Positions 16,364-25,158 are shown, counted from the first letter of the stretch. The stretch is 64,000 nt of DNA from Cyclobacteriaceae bacterium (GCA_028281285.1 JANQKF010000015.1:186001-250000), one strand, 5' to 3'. The notes: generated by a model not told the origin, from the letters alone. A program made the numbers and translations.

Positions 16364-17029
16364 TTGAGAAGTCAAATTAGCCCCTTTCTGGTTCTGTTCT
16401 TTTGTGCTCTTAGCTTTCATACTTATGCTCAGCGTAAATGGGATAACAAGTATTATCAACGACTTAATAATCAGAATTTCAGGGAGTCGGAGCTTTTCAA
16501 AGCCCCGATCAACCTTAAAAAGATTGATTATGCCAGGCTGAACGCGGCAGTATTCTACGTAAGTAATGAAGCGCGAGATGAAGCTGGCTTACCTATGCTT
16601 GAATACCAGGAAAACCTTGAAATAATGGCATGGAATCATTCTCGATCCATGGGTGAGAAAAACTTTTTCGATCATATCAACTCAAAAGATAAAAAGCGCA
16701 AAAAACCAGAACAAAGAGCGCGATTGGCGGGAATTACTAACCCCAATGTTGGCGAGAACATTTCTTCGCAAGGTGGCTATCGCTATGCTTCTTACCTGGA
16801 ACTCGCTGATAATATAGTGGACGGATGGATCGACTCCCCCTCCCACAGAATGACTCTATACAGCCCGGGTGCCATACAATTAGGTTGTGGAGTCTACTAT
16901 TTCGCAGGGACATGGCAAAAGAATAAGGAGATCAAAAAACAGGGAGACGGCTTCTGGATTGCTACTCAAAACCTGCAAATTGGAACTAAAGTAAAGCCGG
17001 GTAAAGCCAAGGACAAAGGCCCAGGATAG
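16364..17029 (+). CDS. secreted CAP-domain (SCP/PR-1-like) protein
   Basis: 221 aa with a Sec signal peptide (LVLFFCALSFHTYAQ, cleavage after AQ). The frame has only a TTG (16364) in front of the signal sequence, so that codon is the likely start. CAP motifs: LNAAVFYVSNEARDEAGLPM, MAWNHSRSMGEKNFFDH (the two His plus Glu of the CAP cavity), NVGENIS and WIDSPSHRMTLYSP, followed by GCGVYYF and the final IATQNLQIG. Bacterial CAP proteins are exported; activity is mostly unknown, with sterol, lipid or wall binding proposed. A terminator follows directly. Confidence 0.92.
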   Translation: MRSQISPFLVLFFCALSFHTYAQRKWDNKYYQRLNNQNFRESELFKAPINLKKIDYARLNAAVFYVSNEARDEAGLPMLEYQENLEIMAWNHSRSMGEKNFFDHINSKDKKRKKPEQRARLAGITNPNVGENISSQGGYRYASYLELADNIVDGWIDSPSHRMTLYSPGAIQLGCGVYYFAGTWQKNKEIKKQGDGFWIATQNLQIGTKVKPGKAKDKGPG

Positions 17030-17031
17030 AA

Positions 17032-17060
17032 AAAAGGGAGGCCATCTGCTTCCCTTTTTA
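17032..17060 (+). terminator. terminator of the CAP-protein gene
   Basis: AAAAGGGA and TCCCTTTT pair around a 10-base loop and run into TTTTTA, 3 bp after the stop codon. Confidence 0.75.
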
Positions 17061-17089
17061 TTAGCCAAACTTTAACTCAATAACAAGAG

Positions 17090-17593
17090 TTAAGTAACCT
17101 TCTGACCCATTTGAGACTCCTTTAATGCCCTGGCCAGGGCAAACCCTCGTTGGTCAATTTTTTCTTCGGTTATTGGAATATGCAGTCGCTCAAATAACAC
17201 CATGTGTTCAGGCAGATGATCCGTCTTTTTATTCTGCTTCATATCCACATGAAGAAACTTTCCCCATAGCACTGCTTTCACATGTGTTTTATGTAGGTCA
17301 TACATCACCATTTCCGCCTGAACCCAATCTTTTGAGTAATTGATAAGCATGGTTTCCATATGCACCTTCTCCATCACAAAAGCCGGCTTCAAATAAATGA
17401 TCTCTGACTGTGCAGACATCCAGGATCGCCCCATGGTCTTGGCCATGCCGAATATATCCAGGTCATACTCATTTATCAGCTGATCTTCACGGGCATTGAA
17501 AAGGTAATCGATATAGCTTGAGTTATTAAGGTGACCAAATGGATCACAATCCTGAAATCGTATAGTCGCTGTGCTAGATGGTATTTTGTTCAT
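17090..17593 (-). CDS. hot-dog fold acyl-CoA thioesterase (4HBT family)
   Basis: 167 aa. IRFQDCDPFGHLNNSSYIDY is the 4HBT signature with the catalytic Asp (DCDPFGHLNN), followed by SEIIYLKPAFVMEKVHMETM, a typical central hot-dog strand set. It would hydrolyse acyl-CoA thioesters in the cytoplasm; chain preference is not visible. The gene lies 50 bp downstream of a TetR-family gene, and the gap holds a dyad (17611-17624) related to the one upstream of tetR, so it is probably under that repressor. Confidence 0.88.
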   Translation of the reverse strand: MNKIPSSTATIRFQDCDPFGHLNNSSYIDYLFNAREDQLINEYDLDIFGMAKTMGRSWMSAQSEIIYLKPAFVMEKVHMETMLINYSKDWVQAEMVMYDLHKTHVKAVLWGKFLHVDMKQNKKTDHLPEHMVLFERLHIPITEEKIDQRGFALARALKESQMGQKVT

Positions 17594-17610
17594 TGTTGTT
17601 GAGTTTAAAC

Positions 17611-17624
17611 AGACCGTTCTGTCT
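17611..17624. promoter_or_regulatory. TetR-type operator before the thioesterase gene
   Basis: AGACCGTTCTGTCT, an imperfect dyad sharing AGACCG and GTC with the perfect palindrome upstream of the regulator gene. It lies 18 bp before the thioesterase start. Confidence 0.6.
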
Positions 17625-17643
17625 AATTATAGATCAAAAAATT

Positions 17644-18195
17644 TTAACTGTTCAATATGATTGGAATAAACTTCTTCTGATTTTCCAGATACATGGTATC
17701 ACGATGCGCCTGACTTAGTACATAAGCTCCTTCGAACATCGTATAGAGTTGTTTGGCCTTTTCATCTGCGTCTGAAATCCCCCTGCGGTTCAAGTATCCA
17801 GCAAGATTCTCCTGCCAACCTTTGAATATTTCATGACACGCATTCTGGATTTCTTTTGTCATTGTATTGGCCGCTACTGCGACTGCCGTAATAGGGCATG
17901 CATCCCTAAAATCAGACTCTCTCAACTCTTTTATCATCACATCCACCATGCCGCAGAGTCCTTCATCTGCGGGTTTCCCTCTTAATGCTTCACCATATTT
18001 GAGCATTTGAGCTTCCCCTCCATGAAGGATGGCTTCCCGAATCAATCCATTTTTTCCATCTGGAAAATGGTGATACAGTGACCCCTTGGGTACGCCCACT
18101 TCATTGAGCACCTCATTAATACCCGTTCCAAAGTAACCTTTCCTACGAATCAACTTCGAGGCAGTACTTACCAACTTCTCTTTTGTAGAGATCAT
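17644..18195 (-). CDS. TetR/AcrR family transcriptional regulator (YxaF/LmrA type)
   Basis: 183 aa. N-terminal HTH: LVSTASKLIRRKGYFGTG, INEVLNEVGVPKGSLYHHF, with the SLYHHFPDGK turn typical of this branch. The C-terminal half (ACPITAVAVAANT, then FKGWQENLAGYLNRRG) is the ligand domain of the YxaF/LmrA type, whose members sense flavonoids or drugs. Operators lie on both sides: a perfect 12-bp palindrome 22 bp upstream and a related one before the thioesterase, so autoregulation and control of the thioesterase are likely. Ligand unknown. Confidence 0.92.
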   Translation of the reverse strand: MISTKEKLVSTASKLIRRKGYFGTGINEVLNEVGVPKGSLYHHFPDGKNGLIREAILHGGEAQMLKYGEALRGKPADEGLCGMVDVMIKELRESDFRDACPITAVAVAANTMTKEIQNACHEIFKGWQENLAGYLNRRGISDADEKAKQLYTMFEGAYVLSQAHRDTMYLENQKKFIPIILNS

Positions 18196-18216
18196 ATATC
18201 AAAGTAAATAAAATTA

Positions 18217-18228
18217 GACCGATCGGTC
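18217..18228. promoter_or_regulatory. TetR-type operator upstream of the regulator gene
   Basis: GACCGATCGGTC is a perfect 12-bp palindrome, extended to TAGACCGATCGGTCAA, 22 bp upstream of the TetR start; classic autoregulation site. Confidence 0.75.
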
Positions 18229-18252
18229 AAGTGAATTTTCAAATATTTAATT

Positions 18253-18479
18253 AGCATGTCATCCCAGACCGTAGTCGGGGATCTCAGTGGTTTGACATGT
18301 TTAGAGAGATTCCCGTCTACACGGGAATAACATCGGATGAAGGAAGCCAGCTTAGTGGCTTTTTCTTGTGACCGTGGTCAAGATTTCTCCGTTATTCACT
18401 GAAGAACTACGAAATGACATTGTGAGATACCAAACAAAACATCCAGCACGACCGAGAAGACCCTGAAACAAGTTCAGGG
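18253..18479. repeat. cluster of palindromic interspersed repeats
   Basis: The 348-bp gap between tetR and dnaK has no gene. It holds a perfect hairpin ATTCCCGTCTACACGGGAAT (18309-18328), another hairpin CCCTGAA-ACAAG-TTCAGGG (18461-18479), and before them atcccagaccgtagtcgggg (18262-18281). Such units recur as intergenic repeats in many bacteria; only one copy of each is seen here, so the family assignment rests on style. Confidence 0.5.
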
Positions 18480-18490
18480 TGACCTCTATG

Positions 18491-18520
18491 AAAAAAGGCC
18501 GCCCCTACGAGACGACCTTT
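18491..18520 (-). terminator. terminator of dnaK
   Basis: Read on the minus strand, AAAGGTCGTCTCG and the GGGGCGGCCTTT arm form a GC-rich stem with mismatch, followed by TTTTTTC, 23 bp after the dnaK stop. Confidence 0.75.
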
Positions 18521-18543
18521 GTAATCTATATTAAATCGAGTAC

Positions 18544-20466
18544 CTAATCTTCTTTGACTTCTTCGTACTCTACATCTGAAACATCATCAGCTCCACCTTC
18601 AGATGCACCAGTATCAGCTCCGGCATCCGCGCCTGGCTGTGCACCTGCGGCATCACCTTGAGTAGCCTGGTACATTTCCTGAGCAGCTCCTTCCCATGCT
18701 TTATTTAGTGCCTCCATAGCCGGATCAAGTCCGTCCATATCCTGATTTTGGTGTGCAGTTTTAAGATTGGCCAATGCTTCTTCAATAGGCTGTTTGTTGC
18801 CATCAGAAAGCTTGTCACCATAATCCTTCAATTGCTTCTCCGTTTGGAAGATCAATGAATCCGCAGTATTTAACTTCTCAATTTTCTCCTTCTCCTTCTT
18901 ATCTGCTTCAGCATTCGCTTCGGCTTCCTGCTTCATCTTTTCAATTTCCTCATCAGTTAATCCTGAAGATGCCTCGATTCGTATGTTTTGCTCTTTACCG
19001 GTTCCTTTGTCCTTCGCAGACACGTTCATAATACCATTTGCATCAATATCGAAGGTCACTTCAATTTGAGGAACTCCTCTTGGTGCCGGTGGTATATCAC
19101 TCAGATGGAATCTACCAATGGTTCTATTGTCTTTCGCCATTGGACGCTCTCCCTGCAATACGTGGATCTCAACTGAAGGCTGATTGTCAGCGGCTGTAGA
19201 GAATACCTCCGATTTCTTAGCCGGAATGGTGGTATTCGACTCGATCAACTTGGTGAATACACCACCCATGGTTTCAATACCCAATGAGAGCGGAGTAACA
19301 TCAAGAAGCAATACGTCTTTTACTTCACCAGTAAGTACACCTCCCTGGATTGCAGCTCCAATTGCCACAACCTCATCAGGATTCACTCCTTTTGAAGGTT
19401 TCTTTCCGAAGAACTTCTCTACTTCTTCCTGAATTTTAGGGATTCTTGTAGAACCACCTACCAGGATTACTTCGTCAATTTCTGAAGTGCTGTATCCGGC
19501 ATCATCCAATGCTTTCTTTACAGGCTCCATTGATCTCTTTACCAAATCATCAGCAAGTGATTCGAAGTTTGCTCTTGACAGCGTTCTTACTAAGTGCTTT
19601 GGAATCCCATCAACAGGCATGATGTATGGCAAGTTGATCTCAGTTGATGCTGAAGAAGACAATTCAATTTTTGCCTTTTCAGCAGCCTCTTTCAATCGTT
19701 GAAGTGCCATAGGATCTTTTCTCAAATCGATATTCTCGTCCTTCAAGAACTCCTCAGCCAACCAATCGATGATCACTTGATCGAAGTCATCACCACCAAG
19801 ATGAACATCACCATTAGTAGACTTCACTTCAAATACACCGTCTCCAAGTTCAAGGATAGAGATATCGAATGTACCTCCACCTAAATCGTAAACCGCGATC
19901 TTTTGATCGGTATCTTTTTTATCTAATCCATAAGCCAATGCCGCAGCAGTAGGCTCGTTGATAATTCTTTTTACTTCCAAACCAGCAATTTGTCCCGCCT
20001 CTTTTGTAGCCTGACGTTCTGCATCGTTGAAATAGGCTGGTACAGTTACCACCGCTTCAGTAACGCTTGTCCCCAAATAATCCTCAGCAGTAGATTTCAT
20101 CTTCTGAAGGATCATGGCAGAAAGCTCCTGAGGAGTGTAATTTCTGTCACCTATCTTGACACGGACTGTGTCATTATTTCCTTTTTCTACTTTGTAAGAG
20201 ATACCTCTTAGTTCTTCAGATACATTACCAAACTTCTTCCCCATGAATCGCTTCACAGAGCTGATCGTGTTTTCAGGATTGGTAATCGCCTGACGCTTGG
20301 CAGGGTCACCTACTTTACGCTCACCATTGCCACCATCCAAAAATGCTACAATGGATGGAGTAGTTCTCCTTCCTTCGCTATTTGGGATTACCACAGGCTC
20401 ATTACCTTCCATCACTGCTACGCAGGAGTTGGTTGTACCTAAGTCAATTCCAATAATCTTTCCCAT
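18544..20466 (-). CDS. dnaK: chaperone protein DnaK (Hsp70)
   Basis: 640 aa, full length. ATPase domain: [18 protein letters not shown] (residues 4-21), [46 protein letters not shown] and [13 protein letters not shown]; substrate domain with [13 protein letters not shown] and the linker DVLLLDVTP; acidic tail ending [10 protein letters not shown], close to the EEVKDDK tail needed for cofactor contact. Works with GrpE and DnaJ, encoded 34 kb away. A -24/-12 type promoter with an adjoining dyad upstream matches the one before grpE. Own terminator downstream; single-gene unit. Confidence 0.99.
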   Translation of the reverse strand: MGKIIGIDLGTTNSCVAVMEGNEPVVIPNSEGRRTTPSIVAFLDGGNGERKVGDPAKRQAITNPENTISSVKRFMGKKFGNVSEELRGISYKVEKGNNDTVRVKIGDRNYTPQELSAMILQKMKSTAEDYLGTSVTEAVVTVPAYFNDAERQATKEAGQIAGLEVKRIINEPTAAALAYGLDKKDTDQKIAVYDLGGGTFDISILELGDGVFEVKSTNGDVHLGGDDFDQVIIDWLAEEFLKDENIDLRKDPMALQRLKEAAEKAKIELSSSASTEINLPYIMPVDGIPKHLVRTLSRANFESLADDLVKRSMEPVKKALDDAGYSTSEIDEVILVGGSTRIPKIQEEVEKFFGKKPSKGVNPDEVVAIGAAIQGGVLTGEVKDVLLLDVTPLSLGIETMGGVFTKLIESNTTIPAKKSEVFSTAADNQPSVEIHVLQGERPMAKDNRTIGRFHLSDIPPAPRGVPQIEVTFDIDANGIMNVSAKDKGTGKEQNIRIEASSGLTDEEIEKMKQEAEANAEADKKEKEKIEKLNTADSLIFQTEKQLKDYGDKLSDGNKQPIEEALANLKTAHQNQDMDGLDPAMEALNKAWEGAAQEMYQATQGDAAGAQPGADAGADTGASEGGADDVSDVEYEEVKED

Positions 20467-20517
20467 GATCTATTTTAAAATTCCTGTCTAAAATTCGTTC
20501 AAATACAGACCCTAGTT

Positions 20518-20534
20518 ATCAATGGTTGTGCCAA
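20518..20534 (-). promoter_or_regulatory. sigma-54-like promoter of dnaK
   Basis: Minus strand TTGGCACAACCATTGAT: TGGCAC-N5-TTG with GG and the -12 position 12 bp apart (GA instead of GC). About 50 bp before the start codon. The same element, in the same geometry to an upstream dyad, precedes grpE. Confidence 0.55.
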
Positions 20535-20545
20535 AGGGCATTTAA

Positions 20546-20560
20546 TGTCATTTGGTGACA
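20546..20560. promoter_or_regulatory. TGTCA/TGACA dyad upstream of dnaK
   Basis: Plus strand TGTCA-TTTGG-TGACA. On the minus strand its AATGACATT arm lies exactly 9 bp before TTGGCA of the promoter, as at grpE. It also overlaps the presumed -33 region of the divergent dipeptidase gene. Confidence 0.5.
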
Positions 20561-20579
20561 CTTTGACAGCATAAATTTG
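20551..20579 (+). promoter_or_regulatory. Bacteroidota-type promoter of the dipeptidase operon
   Basis: TTTG (20551-20554), 17 bp, TAAATTTG (20572-20579); matches TTTG/TAnnTTTG. Start codon 79 bp downstream. Confidence 0.45.
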
Positions 20580-20658
20580 AAATCAGCCTCCACTCTGCCC
20601 AAATGGGTTTGACGAACTGTCGCAAATTGATATTTTACGTCAGTAATCAACCCATACC

Positions 20659-21870
20659 ATGAGCCTGATAAAAAACTACAATGGCTACAAATCCTTTGAA
20701 TACCTTGAGGCCGGGAAAGACTATAAATCCTTCAAGCTTTCCAAACAACATGATCGTGTACCTGCTGATAAAGTGCCTTTAACGGAAGAACAGGAACAAC
20801 GAGTTCAAGATATTATCGTCAACAACATCAACATCTCCTTACATGAACATTTAGGTGTATTCCCGGAAGATGTCGCGGACACTCCAGAGTACATGCGTGA
20901 AGGCAGAATGGCCACGGCATTTGAAGGGCTGGCCAATTCGCATTGGGATTGTGTATTTGACAACCTTATGAATGGCTTATGCCGAATTCATTCCAAAAGC
21001 GGGTGGAAATGGTCAGAGGTGATTCATGACCTTGGCATGCGGCTTTGTGATATTGCACATCAGGATTTCCTTATTCACTGCAAAGGAGTAGAGGATATTG
21101 AGCGCGCACATCGTGAAGGAAAAATGGCCTGGGTAGCCTCCATGGAAGGTGCGGCTATGATTGAAAACGAGTTGGATCGCATCGATCTTTTGTATGGTTT
21201 TGGGGTTAGAGCATTAGGAATTACCTATTCAGAATCAAATGCATTGGGTAATGGATTGAAGGAAATCCGTGATGGAGGCTTGACAGCTTTTGGACGTCAG
21301 GCAGTAGAACGCATGAATAAAGTGGGTATGCTCATTGACTGTTCGCATACCGGAGATCAAACGGCTCTGGATACCATAGAAGTAAGTTCCAAACCCATCA
21401 TTCTCAGTCATATTGGTGCTCAGGCATTGTGGAACACCAAGCGTTTGGCTCCGGATGAGGTACTAAAGGCTTGTGCTGATAAAGGAGGCTTGATTGGCGT
21501 GGAAGCGGCACCACATACCACCTTGACTCCGACTAAAAGAGAGCACAATCTTGACGCTTATATGGAACATTTTGAGTACATCAAAGACCTGGTGGGTATC
21601 GATCATGTGGGTTTTGGTCCGGATACCATTTACGGAGATCATGTCGGGCTACATCATTATTATACTCAGGCTCTTTCATTAAAAGCCTCCAAAACCCAAC
21701 AAGCAGGCATGGAATATGATGAAGTGGAATATGTAAAAGGACTGGAAAACCCTTCCGAGGGATCTTACAATATTATCCGATGGCTTGTGAAACACAATTA
21801 CAGTGATGAAGACATCATTAAGGTAATCGGTGGCAATGCAATGCGATTATTTAGAGAAGTCTGGAAGTAG
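20659..21870 (+). CDS. membrane dipeptidase family (M19) peptidase
   Basis: 403 aa, no signal peptide. Zinc-site segments of family M19 can be followed: ISLHEHLGV (residues 59-67), ASMEGAAMI (Glu about 163), LIDCSHTGD, ILSHIGAQALWNTKR and VGFGPD. Known M19 enzymes have HxD at the first site; here it reads HEH, as in other amidohydrolases. Likely cleaves dipeptides in the cytoplasm. First gene of a four-gene run (this, a membrane-anchored protein, a 35-aa microprotein, a sodium symporter) joined by 1- to 4-bp overlaps, which suggests uptake and breakdown of a peptide or amino-acid derivative. Confidence 0.88.
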   Translation: MSLIKNYNGYKSFEYLEAGKDYKSFKLSKQHDRVPADKVPLTEEQEQRVQDIIVNNINISLHEHLGVFPEDVADTPEYMREGRMATAFEGLANSHWDCVFDNLMNGLCRIHSKSGWKWSEVIHDLGMRLCDIAHQDFLIHCKGVEDIERAHREGKMAWVASMEGAAMIENELDRIDLLYGFGVRALGITYSESNALGNGLKEIRDGGLTAFGRQAVERMNKVGMLIDCSHTGDQTALDTIEVSSKPIILSHIGAQALWNTKRLAPDEVLKACADKGGLIGVEAAPHTTLTPTKREHNLDAYMEHFEYIKDLVGIDHVGFGPDTIYGDHVGLHHYYTQALSLKASKTQQAGMEYDEVEYVKGLENPSEGSYNIIRWLVKHNYSDEDIIKVIGGNAMRLFREVWK

Positions 21871-22535
21871 TGCGATTCTATTTGACAGTCATATCGCTGT
21901 TTGTTGCTTTTTCACTGGCAAGTCAAGAGTCTACGAATATAATCAGGTCCTCTCTGAGGGCGGATATTAAAAAAGATGATGCCATTGAGGTAGATCTTCA
22001 GTTTCTCATTTCGGCCAATCAAGATACCATTGTAGACCTAAAAGCTTTAAGCTTCGAAAATTCCTCAATAAGCAATCTGAAATGCTTCTTGAATGAGATT
22101 GAAATAGCCATTGAATTTCAAAAAACGAAGAAAATATTTTCAGGTAGATTGAAACTCGAAGAGGGAGAAGATCAAGTCCTTCAGTTTATATATCAATTGC
22201 CCCTGGTTTCCTTGGATACAAAGCTTGTTTTGCCCTTAATCTATCCGGAGTTGCCCACGGTTGATCCGGAACAAGAGCTCTTTCACGGTTGGTTAAGAAT
22301 TTATCGACCTCTTGAAGTTTTCGAGGCTTTTCCAACAGCAGGTTGGCAGGTGAAACCGGAAAGTGTATTTGCAGATCATGATTTGCTTCTTCAGGCTATT
22401 CCTTCAATAATCACATTGCAACTTGGAGAGGGAGATAAGCCATTCTTCAGTGTGATGAGATTAGTTGATGGTTTTGTAATCCTGCTTTTGATCGGATTGA
22501 TGGTGGCAGGTTGGAAAAAAATCAGACAAATATGA
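21870..22535 (+). CDS. unknown exported protein with C-terminal membrane anchor
   Basis: 221 aa, GTG start sharing its G with the dipeptidase stop (TAGTG). N-terminal signal (LTVISLFVAFSLASQ), a beta-rich exported domain of about 160 residues (LSFENSSISNLKCFLNEIE, GEDQVLQFIYQLPL), and a single transmembrane helix at the end (VILLLIGLMVAGW) followed by KKIRQI. It thus looks like a type I membrane protein with its body in the periplasm. No family recognised. Coupling to the dipeptidase and symporter suggests a helper or binding component for the transporter. Confidence 0.75.
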   Translation: MRFYLTVISLFVAFSLASQESTNIIRSSLRADIKKDDAIEVDLQFLISANQDTIVDLKALSFENSSISNLKCFLNEIEIAIEFQKTKKIFSGRLKLEEGEDQVLQFIYQLPLVSLDTKLVLPLIYPELPTVDPEQELFHGWLRIYRPLEVFEAFPTAGWQVKPESVFADHDLLLQAIPSIITLQLGEGDKPFFSVMRLVDGFVILLLIGLMVAGWKKIRQI

Positions 22536-22639
22536 ATGTCGGTTTTTCATTTTGGGGTTTGTTTCTGGTTTTTGGCGTTATCGTGGTTGGCTATGTCATC
22601 TGGATGAAATTTAAAGAAAGAAAGGAGGACAAGGACTGA
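22532..22639 (+). CDS. 35-aa single-span membrane microprotein
   Basis: Frame from ATG 22532 to TGA 22637-22639, overlapping the previous stop by ATGA and the next start by TGATG. The peptide MNVGFSFWGLFLVFGVIVVG is a near-perfect transmembrane helix, followed by a charged cytoplasmic tail (KFKERKEDKD). Coupling on both sides argues for real translation. Its place just before a sodium symporter suggests an accessory subunit, like the small partners of some symporters; function is inferred only. Confidence 0.7.
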   Translation: MNVGFSFWGLFLVFGVIVVGYVIWMKFKERKEDKD

Positions 22640-24048
22640 TGCAACTGGTCATATTCGTTCTTTATTTCTTGGTGATCTTTGCTATCGGATGGTACAGCCT
22701 TAGGAGAACCAAAGATGAATCGGACTACTGGATTGCCGGTGGAAAATTGGGCTGGTTAGTCGGTGGGTCTACTATGGCGGCTACTCATACCAGTGCAGGA
22801 ACCTTTATCGGAACTATCGGTGTAATCTATACAGTAGGATGGTCCTTTGGATGGGTAGTCCTGTCGATACCATTAGCCTATTGGTTTATGGTTGCTTTTC
22901 TGGCTCCCCGATTTACCAAGGTCAAGCAGCTCACCTTACCGGCCTTTATTGAAGCTCGTTATGAAAGCAAAACAGCCAGAGCCGTAGCCGCTTCCATTAT
23001 TCTGATTGCAACTGTAGTCTATATTCAGGCTCAAATTATCGCAGGAGGATTGGTGGCCAACATCGTCTTTGGAATTCCGGCAATGACAGGAATGGTGGTC
23101 TTTACGATAATACTCCTCATATACACTGTGGTCGGAGGGATGATTGCAGTGGTTTATACTGATTTTCTCCAACTTATTATCATGTTTATTGGTGCGGTGA
23201 TATCAGTGCCGCTGGCCATTCGGCATTTCGACAGTCTGGGGAATCTTCTTCATTACGTAGAAGCTATTAAACCGACCACTTTCACTTGGGATGGGATGCC
23301 TGCAACCTTGCTCTTCACATTGGGATTGGCCTTTTTCCTGGGTTCCGTTTCGACTCCAGAGAAGGTAACTCGCTTATACGCCATGCGGAACATGAAGACG
23401 ATTCGCAGGGCGATCTTACTGACAATCTTAGTCGTTACCATCATCAACTTGTTGGTCTTTATTCTCGGCCTTTCAGGAATGGTGCTCTTCCCTACCCTAC
23501 CTTCCGGAGATTTGGCCATGCCAATAATAGCAAAAGCAGTGCTGCCAACATTTATTGGAACGTTAATGTTGGCTGCGATAACCTCTGCCATGATGTCGAC
23601 CGTGGATTCGTTGCTTCTTGTGGCTGGCTCAGCACTTAGTGAGGACATCTATAGCTCGTTGATCAAACCAAGAGCCTCTAAGAAGGAACGATTGAAAGTG
23701 GCTCGATTGGGTATTTTTATAGTTGGGGTAATTCCACTTATCTTAATCATTAGTGGGATCGGTGAAGGTGAGTTGATACAGTTTATTGTGGTCCTATTTT
23801 CTGCCTTAATGGCATCGGGCTTCTTCGTTCCTGTGGTCATTGGTGTTTGGTGGCGAGGAGCGTCCAAACAAGGAGCCATAGCTGCGATGATAGGAGGTGT
23901 CAGTTCGGCTATGCTTTGGAAAGCACTTGGCCCTTCCAGTATTGATCCCGTTCTTCCAGGCTTTGGAGTGGCTTTAATTCTGTTCTTTGTGATCAGCGTC
24001 TTAACAAAACGCCCAAGTGATGAAGCACTTAGCCGATATTTTGATTGA
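22639..24048 (+). CDS. sodium:solute symporter (SSS family)
   Basis: 469 aa, about 13 hydrophobic segments. SSS marks: WYSLRRTKDESDYWIAGGKL at the N-terminus, GSTMAATHTSAGTFIGTIG (unwound helix 1 with small residues for Na+), GGMIAVVYTDFLQ, and AITSAMMSTVDSLLLVAGSA (helix 8, second half of the Na2 site). Transports a substrate with Na+ into the cell. The substrate is not readable, but the linked dipeptidase suggests a peptide, amino acid or pantothenate-like compound. Last gene of the coupled unit. Confidence 0.93.
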   Translation: MQLVIFVLYFLVIFAIGWYSLRRTKDESDYWIAGGKLGWLVGGSTMAATHTSAGTFIGTIGVIYTVGWSFGWVVLSIPLAYWFMVAFLAPRFTKVKQLTLPAFIEARYESKTARAVAASIILIATVVYIQAQIIAGGLVANIVFGIPAMTGMVVFTIILLIYTVVGGMIAVVYTDFLQLIIMFIGAVISVPLAIRHFDSLGNLLHYVEAIKPTTFTWDGMPATLLFTLGLAFFLGSVSTPEKVTRLYAMRNMKTIRRAILLTILVVTIINLLVFILGLSGMVLFPTLPSGDLAMPIIAKAVLPTFIGTLMLAAITSAMMSTVDSLLLVAGSALSEDIYSSLIKPRASKKERLKVARLGIFIVGVIPLILIISGIGEGELIQFIVVLFSALMASGFFVPVVIGVWWRGASKQGAIAAMIGGVSSAMLWKALGPSSIDPVLPGFGVALILFFVISVLTKRPSDEALSRYFD

Positions 24049-24082
24049 AACATTCTTTCCTGAATACTCTTAACTTTATCAT

Positions 24083-25150
24083 ATGTGTAACCTCATCATA
24101 TCCGGCATCAGAGTCTTTGTGGGTTCTTTTTTGCTACTTCTGACAACGCTGGCTCAAGCCTATCAAATAGATGCGAGCAAGTTGGAAAAGTACTTGGATG
24201 AGGTTAATAGTGAAGGATTCATAGCCCTGGTCGCGCAAGGTGATAAAGTCATTTTTTCCAAGGCCTATGGCATGGCGGACAAAGAAAAGGGCATTAAAAA
24301 CACGCTAAACACAAAATTTCAAATTGGGTCGATTACTAAACAGTTTACGGCCATGGGGATTATGATCTTGAAGGAACGCAAACTTATAAACCTGCAAGAT
24401 CCTCTCTCCAAACTGATGGATAACATTCCTGAGATTTGGGAGACCATTACTATTCATCAACTTCTAACACATACTTCCGGTCTCATGCATTCCTGGCAAC
24501 TACCCAACTTCCTTGAAAAAGGAGCTTCTCCTAAGGCGTTGGACGAGGTACTGAATTATTTCAAAGATCAACCTCTTATTGCCAAGCCTGGTGAAAAATT
24601 TCACTACAGCGGATTAGGATACTTCCTATTAGCTAAGGTGATAGAAATCAAGTCGAGCAAGACTTGGAGTGATTTTATACAAACCGAAATATTTGATAAG
24701 CTGGGTATGACCAACTCCGGAGCCGGCAAAGATAACGCCCATGTGAATGACCTGGCCAAAGGTTATACCAAGACCAACGGAGAACTTTCTGAAGTGCCTT
24801 ATTTCTATATGCCGGTTCTGCGCGGTGGCGGAGACATGTATTCCACCGCTAAAGACCTACTCAAATGGGACAATGCATTGCGAGATAAAAAACTGATTTC
24901 GGAAGAATCTTATCAATTGATCTATACTCCTGAAAAGAATAATTACGGCTATGGCTGGACCATCAACAAGCATCATGGCAAAGAGAGAATAGCACACGGG
25001 GGTGGAGTGCCCGGTTTCAATACCTACAATGCCAGATATCCGGAAATCGATCTGGTAGTCATTGCCTTTACCAATGTTGTTGGCCCAGAAGGTTATGGAC
25101 TCAGATTGAGGCGTTTTACAAACTTTGTTCTGCAACAACTGGACAACTGA
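24083..25150 (+). CDS. serine hydrolase, class C beta-lactamase-related
   Basis: 355 aa with a Sec signal (GSFLLLLTTLAQA). Catalytic SxxK: SITK at residues 83-86; second motif YSGLGY around 176 in place of YxN; third motif HGGGVPG near 307. This is the pattern of the PF00144 group (esterases, D-aminopeptidases, penicillin-recognising enzymes), not of a true resistance lactamase. Periplasmic or outer-membrane-facing. It lies 34 bp after the symporter and may belong to the same transcript, which would add a further peptide-processing step. Confidence 0.88.
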   Translation: MCNLIISGIRVFVGSFLLLLTTLAQAYQIDASKLEKYLDEVNSEGFIALVAQGDKVIFSKAYGMADKEKGIKNTLNTKFQIGSITKQFTAMGIMILKERKLINLQDPLSKLMDNIPEIWETITIHQLLTHTSGLMHSWQLPNFLEKGASPKALDEVLNYFKDQPLIAKPGEKFHYSGLGYFLLAKVIEIKSSKTWSDFIQTEIFDKLGMTNSGAGKDNAHVNDLAKGYTKTNGELSEVPYFYMPVLRGGGDMYSTAKDLLKWDNALRDKKLISEESYQLIYTPEKNNYGYGWTINKHHGKERIAHGGGVPGFNTYNARYPEIDLVVIAFTNVVGPEGYGLRLRRFTNFVLQQLDN

Positions 25151-25158
25151 ATATGGGC

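Noticed and set aside
24083-25150. Antibiotic-resistance class C beta-lactamase
   Set aside because: Second motif is YSG, third is HGG and the general pattern is that of broad serine hydrolases; resistance cannot be claimed.
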